DNA of 64,000 bases, from the NCBI RefSeq assembly GCF_921293095.1, contig NC_060259.1:4588001-4652000 (forward strand). The letters run 5' to 3'. This DNA comes from Ischnura elegans. Its lineage: Eukaryota; Arthropoda; Insecta; Odonata; Coenagrionidae. Position 1 is the first letter of the stretch, and each line of letters starts with the position of its first letter. Below the pieces are notes generated by a model that was given only the letters and a program-made list of their open reading frames with translations, searched no databases and was not told the origin of the DNA. Shown here in pieces: positions 56,583 to 64,000 of the stretch. The position numbers were made by a program, and so were the translations under genes.

Positions 56583-57150
56583 ATGGATTCCTCTCCATCT
56601 TCTAGGTAATTATGATTTAGATATAATTGATATTATTTTCAAATATAGATCATATCCACTTCATACTTGAATGGGGTCTCAAATATTTTTATTATATTAA
56701 ATTTTCAGACTTTCTATCATCATTAAGAAATTGCACCCGTTTGCTTGCGTCGCCATACCTTGCTATGAATATATGGCTGGATATGATATAACTGCTATCA
56801 AGTCAGATATTATTCGTAAGCGAGGGCGAGCTCTTCTAAGAACTGGGTTTTCGCTCGAGATACTCAAAGGTTTATACGGAAGACTTGCATCTCGCTCGGG
56901 TTCATCTGTTAAGTACGGGATTGAAGTAGGGGCGGGGGTAATAGACCCAGATTATAGTGGTGAAATTAAAGTTCTTCTGTATAATCATGGTGATGATGAC
57001 TTTGCGGTGAATCGGGGGGATCGCATCTGCCAACTCATCCTCGAAAAAATCGCCACAGATGTCACATTTGTGGTGATCCATGATAATGTTTCTCAAACAA
57101 GCCGGGGCGAGGGTGGTTTTGGTAGTTCCAATCATCCTCCGTTTTGCTGA
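56583..57150 (+). CDS. DUT: dUTPase, two exons
   Basis: Exon 1 is 56583-56605; the intron is 56606-56708 (donor GTAATT, acceptor AAATTTTCAG); exon 2 is 56709-57150. Together they give 154 residues in one frame. Motifs: AGYDITA, GRLASRSGSSVK, GVIDPDYSGEIKV, GDRICQLIL and GEGGFGSS. The second motif has Ser where most have Pro, and the last lacks the usual Arg-Gly start. Sequence differs widely from the dUTPase in the Polinton at 35690-36133. A small intron with a GTAAGT donor at 57167 begins 16 bp after the stop and ends just before the next gene's ATG, so both may share a transcript. Confidence 0.8.
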
Positions 57151-57232
57151 TGTAATTCATTAAATGGTAAGTTATTAAAAGCTCTCATTAATAATTTTAA
57201 TGCTAATTTATGCTCTTCCTTTTTTTGATAGA

Positions 57233-57671
57233 ATGGAAACCGCCGTCACCGTCGTCACCTCCACCCCAATTGTCACCGCGTCTATCAGCACTGCCCCCTC
57301 CTCCTCCGCTCCCTCTTCCGATGTGAGTGTGACATTGTTTTTCTTCCTATTCAGTCAGAATTTTCATAATTTTTGTTCAAAATCTAAATTCATCTCTCTC
57401 TTTTTTGATACAGATATCCATACCTCAGAAGCTCCTCCTCCTTCAGAGTGAAGGGGAGTTTCTGAAAAAGGAGGAATTGGAGCTGGGCATCAAATATAAA
57501 GTGGAGAGGATGGAGACCATCCACACCAAATATGGAGCGGGGTTATTTGGGTGGATAAAGTTTTCAGGGGTGGAGAGAAGAATCTTTCTCCCAAGTTTTT
57601 TAAAATTGACTGTGGCGGAGGTGATGAAGTATAATTATGGAGAAGATACATTTTTTTATTTATATAAATGA
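57233..57671 (+). CDS. Small conserved (possibly OB-fold-like) protein, two exons
   Basis: Exon 1 is 57233-57322, intron 57323-57413 (GTGAGT ... TTTTTTGATACAG), exon 2 57414-57671. Total 115 residues. Exon 1 encodes a Thr/Ser/Ala-rich low-complexity start (TVVTSTPIVTASISTAPSSS). Exon 2 carries the domain: ELGIKYKVERMETIHTKYG, then ERRIFLPSFLKLTVAEVMK and a Tyr/Phe-rich end. It is homologous to 38100-38396. AATAAA occurs at 57680-57685. Pairing with dUTPase suggests DNA replication support, but function is unknown. Confidence 0.6.
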
Positions 57672-57719
57672 AAAAAGTTAATAAAAATTGAATAATGAAA
57701 CGTCTTTTATTTCTATCTG

Positions 57720-58740
57720 TTTACCTTGAGATAAAGAGCAGAATGTTTTCAAATAACAGAGGTATAAATTATTTTATTAAATTCTAGAAAGTCGAAATTT
57801 TTTTAGTATATAATTTTTGTAAATCGTCAATTTTAGAGTGTAAAAATGTAAGATTGGTCAAAACTAAATGTTGGACTATATTATAAATAAATTTGGTTAA
57901 ATAATATAGCAAACAACTCTTCTTTGATTTCTCATATTTAAGGGTACATGGGTACCCTGAATCCTAAGCCTTAGGGCTGTCACAAAAATGATTAGGCTCA
58001 TCAGATGGAAAATTGAGAGATAAATGTTTCTTAAATTTAAAGTATAGCGGTATCTTTTCAAATAGCGGAGATGTAAAATATTTTCTTTTATTCTAGATGA
58101 GCAGAAAATTTCCAAGTACAGAATGTTCGGAACTCATCAATTTTAGAGTGTTAAAATACAAGATAGGTCAAAACTAAATGTTGGACTATATTCGAAATAA
58201 ATTGGGCTAAATATTAAAAAAAAACAACTCTTCTTTGATTTCTCATATTTAAGGGTTCACGGGTACCCTGAATCCTAAGCCTTAGGGCTGTCACAAAAAT
58301 GATTAGGCTCATCAGATGGAAAATTGAGAGATAAATGTTTCTTGAATTTAAAGTATAGCAGCATCTTTTCAAATAGCGGAGATATAAAATATTTTTTTAT
58401 ATTCTAGATGAGCAGAAAATTTCTAAGTACAGAATTTTTGGAACTCATCAATTTTAGAGTGTTAAAATACAAGAAAGGTCAAAAATAAATGTTGGACTAT
58501 ATTCGAAATAAATTGGGCTAAATATTAAAAAAAACAACTCTTCTTTGATTTCTCATATTTAAGGGTTCATGGGTACCCTGAATCTTAACCCTTACAGCTG
58601 TGTCAAAATTGATTGAGCTCATCAGATGGTTAATCGAGAGAGAAACATTTTTTGAATTTGAAGTATAGTTGTATCTTTTCATATAACGGAGATATAAGAG
58701 AAAGTTCCATAACGCCACCTTCTACCTGCATATGTTCGCC
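57720..58740. repeat. ~311-bp tandem repeat, about three copies
   Basis: CTCTTCTTTGATTTCTCATA and the following GGGTACCCTGAATC occur at about 57915, 58229 and 58538. Small frames repeat with the unit and show no domain. Copies differ at scattered sites. Confidence 0.75.
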
Positions 58741-59210
58741 TAATACCTAAAAAACTAAGTTGCCGAATTTTCACGTGAAGACCAGGAAATTGACCCAAAA
58801 AATTAAACAGTTGTATTAAGAACTAGTAGGAGAACAATTTTGGTCATTAGGTCCAAAACCGTATGCTCGAAAATAAGGTTACGTATTATCGATACCCTGA
58901 ACCGTGACGGACTTATCCAAATTTTTTTGTCTGCATAGGATAGGCATTTGAAAATGAATAACTTTTATTCCTTGGCAAATTTTGATATATCTTCAAATAA
59001 CCAGGTTATTAAGAATAATCCCCGAAAATTTCGGGTTTTTTGGTCCTAAGACTACAAACTGCATTCTATAAGGGAAACTTGGATTTTTTACCCGGGGATT
59101 GATGGTAGGCACTGAATATGAGGCAACCGTATATTTTTACGGTTCTAGAAAAAATATAAAAATATAAAAATCCGAAAAACTCAGTTTTACGGATCATACT
59201 TACCCCTCTG
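58741..59210. other. Non-coding stretch
   Basis: AT-rich DNA without a supported gene or clear internal repeat between two tandem arrays. It contains phrases such as TTTTGGTCATTAGGTCCAAAAC that hint at another dispersed repeat, but I cannot classify it. Confidence 0.4.
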
Positions 59211-59214
59211 CTAC

Positions 59215-59401
59215 AGATTCCTCCGGGGTCCCAGTCTGCGACGATTCTTCCGGAATTCGTTCAGCATTCAGTTGTAAATTCCTCCGGGGTCCAAGTCTCC
59301 GACGATTCTTCCTGAATTCGTTCAGCATTCAGTTGTAAATTCCTCCGGGGTCCGAGTCTCCGACGATTCTTCCAGAATTCGTTCAGCATTCAGTTGTAAA
59401 G
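59215..59401. repeat. 62-bp tandem repeat, three copies
   Basis: TTCCTCCGGGGTCC(C/A/G)AGTCT is followed by CGACGATTCTTCC.GAATTCG and TTCAGCATTCAGTTGTAAA in each of three copies. The copies differ by one or two bases. Confidence 0.8.
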
Positions 59402-59819
59402 AACCTACACGATGAGATGTTGGACCGATAGCCTGGGACTAGTTCCCAGGCCGCTGATAATGTACTGAAGGTCCGCTCCGCCTTATATACTGCTGAGAAG
59501 GTAGAGTGGAATGGGAAAAAGCTGGGGTGGGGCATAGGCGTATGCTACCCACCCCCTCGGCAATGCATGAGATTATTCCCATCACTTCACTCACCTCATC
59601 CCAATATAAATGATCATTTTTTGAGGTGGTTTCTAAAACGCACCATTTGCGGCTATGGTGGCGGAATTTTGGAAAAAGGCAAATTAATCAAGACTTTAAT
59701 TGTTGCTGGTACAAATTTGAATGGTGATCATAGCTCAAATATTTACAAAGTTATTGCTCAAATTACTAAAGGTTTCGCGGTCCATGTTTGTAGATTTATG
59801 GTTTTTTGGGAATATCCCG

Positions 59820-60567
59820 CGTCAGGTTATTAAAATGGCCGACGTTTCTTCTCCTATGCCGGAGACCTCATCAGGGCGAATGACCGTGTTGTCTTTATTT
59901 CGCATCAATTTATAGGTGGTGGGTGGTGGTAGGGAGTTAGGGAGGGGGGAGGGGGATAGGGAGTTTTCTGGAAACTTGTTTTTCTGGAAATGACCGGAAG
60001 CCATGTGTCACTGATCTTCTGTCCGTTGTCTCTGTTGAAGTTGTTTTTATGTTTTTTGATTTCTAAGGCTTCCCGGAAAATCCTCGTTTTAAAGTATTTC
60101 TCCCTGACGAGAATTTTTGGGTTGTTTACATCGATGGTATGTCCTTGTGCGGCATGTTCAGCGACTGCTGACTTATCGGCGTGGCCCAGTCGAATCGCCG
60201 CGCTGTGCTCCTTCACTCTGGTTCTTATTGTGCGTCCAGTTTCACCCACGTACACTTGGTCGCATGTGCCGCATTTTAATTGGTATACTCCCTCCGTTTC
60301 CAATTTTTCCCTTCCTTTCACGTTTCGAATGATGTCTCTAATTTGCGTGCGTGGCTTAAACACGGTTTTTATCTGATGCTTATGTAGTATTCTGGATTTT
60401 TATCCGTGACCCCTTTAATATACGGCAGGAAGGCTTTTTTCTGCTGCTCTTCGGTCTTTTCTTCTTCCATCCTTGAGTCCTTTTTACTTAATTTGCGGGA
60501 GATGGCCGTCCTTATTTCTCTCCGTCTATATCCATTCTTCATAAGTATGTTCGTTAATTTGTTTAAA
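59820..60567 (-). mobile_element. Penelope-like element, 3' fragment with GIY-YIG domain
   Basis: On the minus strand two frames, shifted near 60366, encode the end of a Penelope-like reverse transcriptase (NKLTNILMKNGYRRREI) and then a GIY-YIG endonuclease: EGVYQLKCGTCDQVYVGETG, RTIRTRVKEHSAA and KSAVAEHAAQGHT. These elements use the endonuclease to nick target DNA. The catalytic centre of the reverse transcriptase is absent. The fragment is truncated where it meets an opposite-strand piece at about 60568. Confidence 0.75.
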
Positions 60568-60889
60568 TAAGACATTGTCGTCCTACCCGCGGACAAAGGA
60601 AAATCTACAGTCGTCATGGATACCGAGGAATACGAAAAGAAAATAAAGGAGTTATTAGAAAGCGGTCCTTATAAAAAACTAAAGAAGGACCCAACGGGGA
60701 GCATAAAACGAAAAACCACCGAGTTGATTAAGAAGATCATTGTCGACACGCAACTACGGAAACGCATAACACCTCAAGACCCGAAGACTCCTGTGATTTA
60801 TGGCTTGCCTAAAATACATAAGGAGGGTACTCCGTTAAGGCCGATCATCAGCGCCATAGACTCTCCAGAGTATTCGCACAAGCCGTGAT
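60568..60889 (+). mobile_element. Penelope-like element, 5' fragment in opposite orientation
   Basis: On the plus strand the frame reads IVVLPADKGKSTVVMDTEEY and continues to VIYGLPKIHKEGTPLRPIIS before stopping at a TGA (60886-60888). This is the N-terminal part of a Penelope-like reverse transcriptase before the catalytic motifs. It lies head to head with the 3' fragment, as after an internal inversion or two nested insertions. Its right end breaks gene B of the second Polinton. Confidence 0.75.
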
Positions 60890-61055
60890 AGTTGTTTCTC
60901 AGCCAAGAAGACTCTTTTGTAAAGAGCAATCTCTGTGGTGATTTAAATAACCACGTATTACAGCATTTATTCTGGACAGCGATAATTGCCAATTCTTTGA
61001 CAATAAAATGTCCATTGCTACCCGTAAATCCTTGAAATTCGACAATGGCACCCAT
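60890..61055 (-). pseudogene. Gene B homologue, truncated by insertion
   Basis: From ATG 61055 the frame reads MGAIVEFQGFTGSNGHFIVK, ELAIIAV and SSWLRNNYHGL, then runs into the Penelope-like sequence. It matches gene B of the first element (MGKVIVDFQ ... RELAIND ... HHHGI). The C-terminal half with the CAL/CAV block is missing, and I did not find it left of the insertion. Asp in the VDFQ motif is Glu here. Confidence 0.6.
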
Positions 61056-61177
61056 CGTGATGTATGTCCAACTTACAAGGTTTTTACACCCAATGCCAGG
61101 GGTTGAACTTACATCAAGACTCTCTAACTTACGGAACTCTCATTCACGCCAGAGGTTAGAAAGCCTTTCACTCACAC

Positions 61178-61758
61178 TCAAGCTGACAACTTTTGATTAT
61201 CAGCCGAACCATACGCTATGAGTACCATCTCTAATTCAAGTCTTTCAAAATCACAATCTGTGATATTCTTTGCTAATTTTGTGGCGAGAAAATGTCTCAC
61301 TTTGTCACGACTAGCTGAAAGTCTCTGGAGAAATAAATCAATCAGCTTGAAGAGTTTCACCAATGCAAACCACTCTTCTTGCTTTAAATTAAAGGTCTTT
61401 TTAATAACCAAATGAGTCTTCCCAAAGTAATTCGCATAAGCCAAACAGAAAGTTAAAAAATGCTTTTCTCCTTTGTAAAAGAACAAATCCACATCCTTTT
61501 CACAGTTCAAGATGTTTGCCCACTCGCTTTGTGAAACAATTACACTTTTTTTCCAACTTGATTAAATTGCACAACTGATTCAAAGTCTCTACCAGGATCG
61601 TAACCAATACACACACTCTTTGTCTTTGTTTTGTTCAAATAATACACAGTTTGAAGAAGTAAATTGTCCGATTGTCCAATAGAAGGAATAAAATTTCCAG
61701 CAGGTTTCTTTCTCTTCACCGGAGGAGACTGATGGTCTGCATCCACCGATGACTGCAT
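61178..61758 (-). pseudogene. Fused gene C/A homologue with frameshift
   Basis: ATG 61758 opens MQSSVDADHQSPPVKRKKPA and continues to VCIGYDPGRDFESVVQFNQV, stopping at 61540. The frame then continues, shifted by one at an A7 run (T-run at about 61548-61554 on the plus strand), as SQSEWANILNCEKDVDLFFY and ends at 61178. The first part resembles gene C and the second gene A of the first element, which suggests one ancestral gene. Function is unknown. Confidence 0.5.
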
Positions 61759-61788
61759 GACGACTGGCGTATGGTGACGTAACCGTCC

Positions 61789-62334
61789 TTATTTAGAGGT
61801 TGATGTAGGAGGAGGGGTGGGGGAACAGTCATCCGGGCAAGGATCAACTTCGGTTTTGAGACGGTTATACTGGAACCACTGGGCGAGAGAATGTGCATCT
61901 CTCAATGCGCAAGTGCTGTTGCGCAATTTGTGACAAGGATTGAGGCAGGAAAAGGCAAGCAAGGAACATTTTTCGGGAGGGGGACAGTTTAACTCTTTTT
62001 CGAGAGAGATGAAAGTGCGTCCCGTCAGATCGGTCAGGAACTCACACTCTGCTTCGCTGAATGCGTAGAGAGCGGTTGCACCCTCAGTCATAGCTTCCAG
62101 GGTAGTTGAAAGTTCGGTGTGTGAAATGAATCCTTCGTTGAAGGATGTCTCATCTCGTTGTAAGGGGTCTGGGAAACGTAGCTTCTTTCCTCCAGCGATG
62201 AGCTTCCCATGTTTCTTGAAACTGCCCCAAAATAAACGATTTGAATCCACGTCGACGGCTGCAAGCTCCGTCACCCCGCCTTGGCTATAAGTCACAGATA
62301 CCACGATCTGCATTCTGCGGCTGTTTCTTCTCAA
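61789..62334 (-). CDS. DEDDh-exonuclease-like protein of the second Polinton
   Basis: This encodes 181 residues from about 62334; an in-frame ATG also lies eight codons in (MQIVVSVTYS). Shared with 34410-34925: LDVDSNR-like AAVDVDSNRLFWG, GFISHTEL, ATALYAFSEAECEF, LEKELNCPPPEKC, CLNPCHKLRNS and CALRDAHSLAQWF. The tail is Pro/Ser/Thr-rich. The frame is intact. Here it sits between gene C/A and the protease, while in the first element it has moved to the opposite side of the genome. A nuclease fold is inferred only. Confidence 0.5.
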   Translation of the reverse strand: MRRNSRRMQIVVSVTYSQGGVTELAAVDVDSNRLFWGSFKKHGKLIAGGKKLRFPDPLQRDETSFNEGFISHTELSTTLEAMTEGATALYAFSEAECEFLTDLTGRTFISLEKELNCPPPEKCSLLAFSCLNPCHKLRNSTCALRDAHSLAQWFQYNRLKTEVDPCPDDCSPTPPPTSTSK

Positions 62335-62338
62335 ATAA

Positions 62339-62845
62339 TCACCTCCTCTTCCTGCTCATCGTATTTATTCGGGAACAGCACCGCTGAGCTCTGGGATGAC
62401 ATTTGGCCCGCCGAACCCGCTTGAAGGTCTGATGAAACAGCTTCAGGGCTCGACAGTCGTTGAGATGAGGGATGGTGTGATGAAAGTGTGCGAGGAATTT
62501 GTGTAGTGTTTGACCTAATGATTTACTAGCGGTATAGAGGCAGCAGTATTCACCGCAAATATCCGAACGAAAGCTTTGAATTTGAACGTGATTGCGAGTG
62601 ACTGAGAATGACTTTAAAAAATTACTTATATTTGAAACAAAAGGAGGTAAGCCGTAGGAATCAAAATACTCTGCATAATTATTATGTAAATAGACTGCAA
62701 CCTAGTGTGAACCCGGTAATTTAGATGGATCTAAATTTATTATGTAAACTCCATTTCGTGGTGATTTTGGTAACCTATCAGATGCGTTAACTCCGCGAAA
62801 TATATTGAGTGGTCTTAGTAACCTCTTAATTTGAATTCCATCCAT
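62339..62845 (-). pseudogene. PRO: Adenovirus-type protease with a nonsense codon
   Basis: From ATG 62845 (MDGIQIKRLLRPLNIF) to the TGA at 62339-62341 the frame is open except for a TAG at 62702-62704, directly after the predicted catalytic His (..LPGSH). In the first element this position is Trp. Further landmarks are EYFDSYGLPPF and SDICGEYCCLY (active Cys), then a basic CHPRAQRCC tail. The nonsense codon would remove the catalytic Asp and Cys. Confidence 0.75.
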
Positions 62846-62847
62846 GA

Positions 62848-64000
62848 CTAAAAGTTTGTGATAATGTTTCTGTTTTTATCAATTTCCACTGTTGCATCAT
62901 ACTCTGAGAAAAGTAAACACGTAACCGTTCTCGATAATACGTTTTCAAATCTCGCCTCTATTCTCACCACACCTCTATCTCCTAAACTTATATAGTCCTC
63001 ATTACCCGAATCATCGGGTGTTAGATCGAAGACTAGCATAAAATAACCGTGCCCAAACATATCGTAAGTGATTTGATTACCCCGATTGTAATGCTTTATC
63101 CCACTTCCTGAGAATATTGTGTCATACGCTCGCGCCCAATACTTTTTACTTGAAAAATTGCATTGTAATCCCTCGGACGGAATTTGCACACCGTTCACAA
63201 AGAGGGAAAAATTCTCGAGCGAATAGTGAGAGAGAGCAAATGGATTCTTATTCAAACTTCCCGCATATGCTTCATTATCCACCATTGTAAAAATAATTAC
63301 ATTACGTATTCGACCCACGATCGCATTGTTAAGGCTTAAAGTTCGTCCACCAGAAGGAACAGTAAAGGTTTTCAACTCGGTACGCTTGTAGTGATATTTG
63401 GCATTGTTGTTTTCCAGGATTTTATTATGTGCAACTAAAATGGATGGGTTAATATCGAAATGTTGAACGTATAAAGTTGCGTCTAAAATTTTCAATAGTC
63501 CATCATCATTCCCTCCCATAAGATGGACAGCATGATTAGAGAGCAATAGTCTTATACCGATGTCTACTCGATCCATCATTAATTGTATCTGATTAAAAAC
63601 ATCTACGTGCAGTTTACCATACAACTCAACCTCTGCACTGTTCTTAAACCAACCCTTACGCCTTGTATAACCAGAATTTGAAGTATCTGTCAAGTTAATA
63701 TCGTCTCCCGTGTCCAACTCCCACCCCACATTTCGTAAATGTGTTTTGCTCGCATCTGTTCCATAATTTAACACATTTTCCAGGTAGCTTCTGTAATGGT
63801 AATTATCCTCTGATGGTGTGACCAACGTCCCATTGAAATAAACGTTACACTGCTCGAACAGAGTGTGCAGAATATTGTTCACTACTCCCGGTTGATTGGT
63901 AGCGGATTCATTGTAATCAGTCCCGTCTTTTTTGCAAAGTTTCACTTTAAGTCTAAGATATATACTATTCAAATCCTTATACGCATCCCCAGAGTCTTTG
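62848..64000 (-). CDS. MCP: Hexon-like major capsid protein, cut by window edge
   Basis: The open frame reaches the window edge, so the N-terminus is missing. At least 380 residues are intact. Shared with the first element: QPGVVNNILH, CNVYFNG, YRSYLENVLNYGTDAS, KLHVDVFNQ and near the C-terminus GNQITYDMFGHGYFMLVFDL. It is the double-jelly-roll capsid of Polinton/adintovirus type. Unlike the copy at 27223-28513 it has no stop or shift in the visible part. It stops 2 bp before the protease ATG. Confidence 0.85.
   Translation of the reverse strand, partial: KDSGDAYKDLNSIYLRLKVKLCKKDGTDYNESATNQPGVVNNILHTLFEQCNVYFNGTLVTPSEDNYHYRSYLENVLNYGTDASKTHLRNVGWELDTGDDINLTDTSNSGYTRRKGWFKNSAEVELYGKLHVDVFNQIQLMMDRVDIGIRLLLSNHAVHLMGGNDDGLLKILDATLYVQHFDINPSILVAHNKILENNNAKYHYKRTELKTFTVPSGGRTLSLNNAIVGRIRNVIIFTMVDNEAYAGSLNKNPFALSHYSLENFSLFVNGVQIPSEGLQCNFSSKKYWARAYDTIFSGSGIKHYNRGNQITYDMFGHGYFMLVFDLTPDDSGNEDYISLGDRGVVRIEARFENVLSRTVTCLLFSEYDATVEIDKNRNIITNF

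Larger units (their letters stand above)
60890..64000 (-). mobile_element. Second Polinton/adintovirus-like element, partial
   Basis: The minus strand carries, in the same order as the first element, homologues of gene B, gene A/C, protease and capsid, plus a DEDDh-like gene inserted between C and the protease. Protein divergence is large, so this is a different lineage and not a duplicate. It is broken on the left by the Penelope-like insertion and continues past the right edge of the window. Confidence 0.85.

Noticed and set aside
59567..59833. Possible 88-residue gene left of the Penelope-like fragment
   Set aside because: No motif was recognised and it is next to the element's 3' end; it probably belongs to untranslated element or flanking DNA. 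I also looked for the missing end of gene B here and did not find it.

Overview
The window is eukaryotic nuclear DNA rich in repeats and mobile elements, most likely from an arthropod. The evidence is AT-rich intergenic DNA, spliceosomal introns of 65-105 bp with GT/AG ends and pyrimidine-rich acceptors, two Polinton/Maverick-type (adintovirus-like) proviruses, a truncated Penelope-like retroelement and several satellite arrays. I cannot name the species. I see no bacterial operon and no rRNA, tRNA or CRISPR array. Everything was read by eye, without database searches.

Layout. (1) 1-22545: a nested set of inverted and tandem copies of one non-coding composite repeat. Each unit holds a GC-rich hairpin array (about 0.5-3.6 kb of short palindromes with 3-nt loops such as GGC-TTC-GCC), a 0.5 kb 'tail' module and a 1.2 kb AT-rich module ending near TTGTATATATTATAG. 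Units occur as 3592-bp, 1197-bp and 746-bp direct duplications and as two inverted junctions (about 3109 and 11379). The many open frames here run on both strands over the same palindromes and are not credible genes. (2) 22546-51518: a foldback-like element with arms of about 4.0 and 4.85 kb around a 314-bp spacer. Its outer ends are ~290-bp tandem repeats, and each arm carries a decayed copy of a small conserved gene. (3) 24709-44513: a 19.8-kb Polinton/adintovirus-like provirus inserted into the left arm, with ~430-bp terminal inverted repeats (TIRs) and a 6-bp target duplication GTAGAT. The empty site survives in the right arm at 48499-48504. (4) 51519-53880: unassigned DNA. (5) 53881-56132: about 19 copies of a 117-bp satellite. 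(6) 56331-57690: a two-gene spliced locus, dUTPase plus the same small conserved protein family. (7) 57720-59401: ~311-bp and 62-bp tandem repeats. (8) about 59820-60889: a head-to-head truncated Penelope-like element. (9) 60890-64000: the end of a second, diverged Polinton on the minus strand, running off the window.

The first Polinton has two blocks. The left, minus-strand block (25.2-33.0 kb) is a virion and integration module: DEDDh-like protein, scaffold-type proteins, adenovirus-type protease, hexon-like major capsid protein, basic minor virion protein, penton-like protein, chromodomain integrase, basic and repeat proteins, a basic membrane-tail protein and the packaging ATPase. A perfect 94-bp-arm hairpin (33123-33319) lies just upstream of the ATPase gene. 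The right block (33.5-44.1 kb) holds unknown proteins, a second DEDDh-like protein, dUTPase, the small conserved spliced gene, protein-primed family B DNA polymerase and an intact secreted matrix metalloproteinase. Four core genes (capsid, penton-like, integrase, polymerase) each carry one in-frame TGA, and frameshifts are also present, so this copy is probably defective. Protease, ATPase, dUTPase and metalloproteinase frames are open.

Most notable: the metalloproteinase cargo, the empty-site-proven insertion into a giant foldback element, the recurrent TGA interruptions, the long hairpin, the small gene family at four positions, and the hairpin arrays whose stems show possible compensatory changes.
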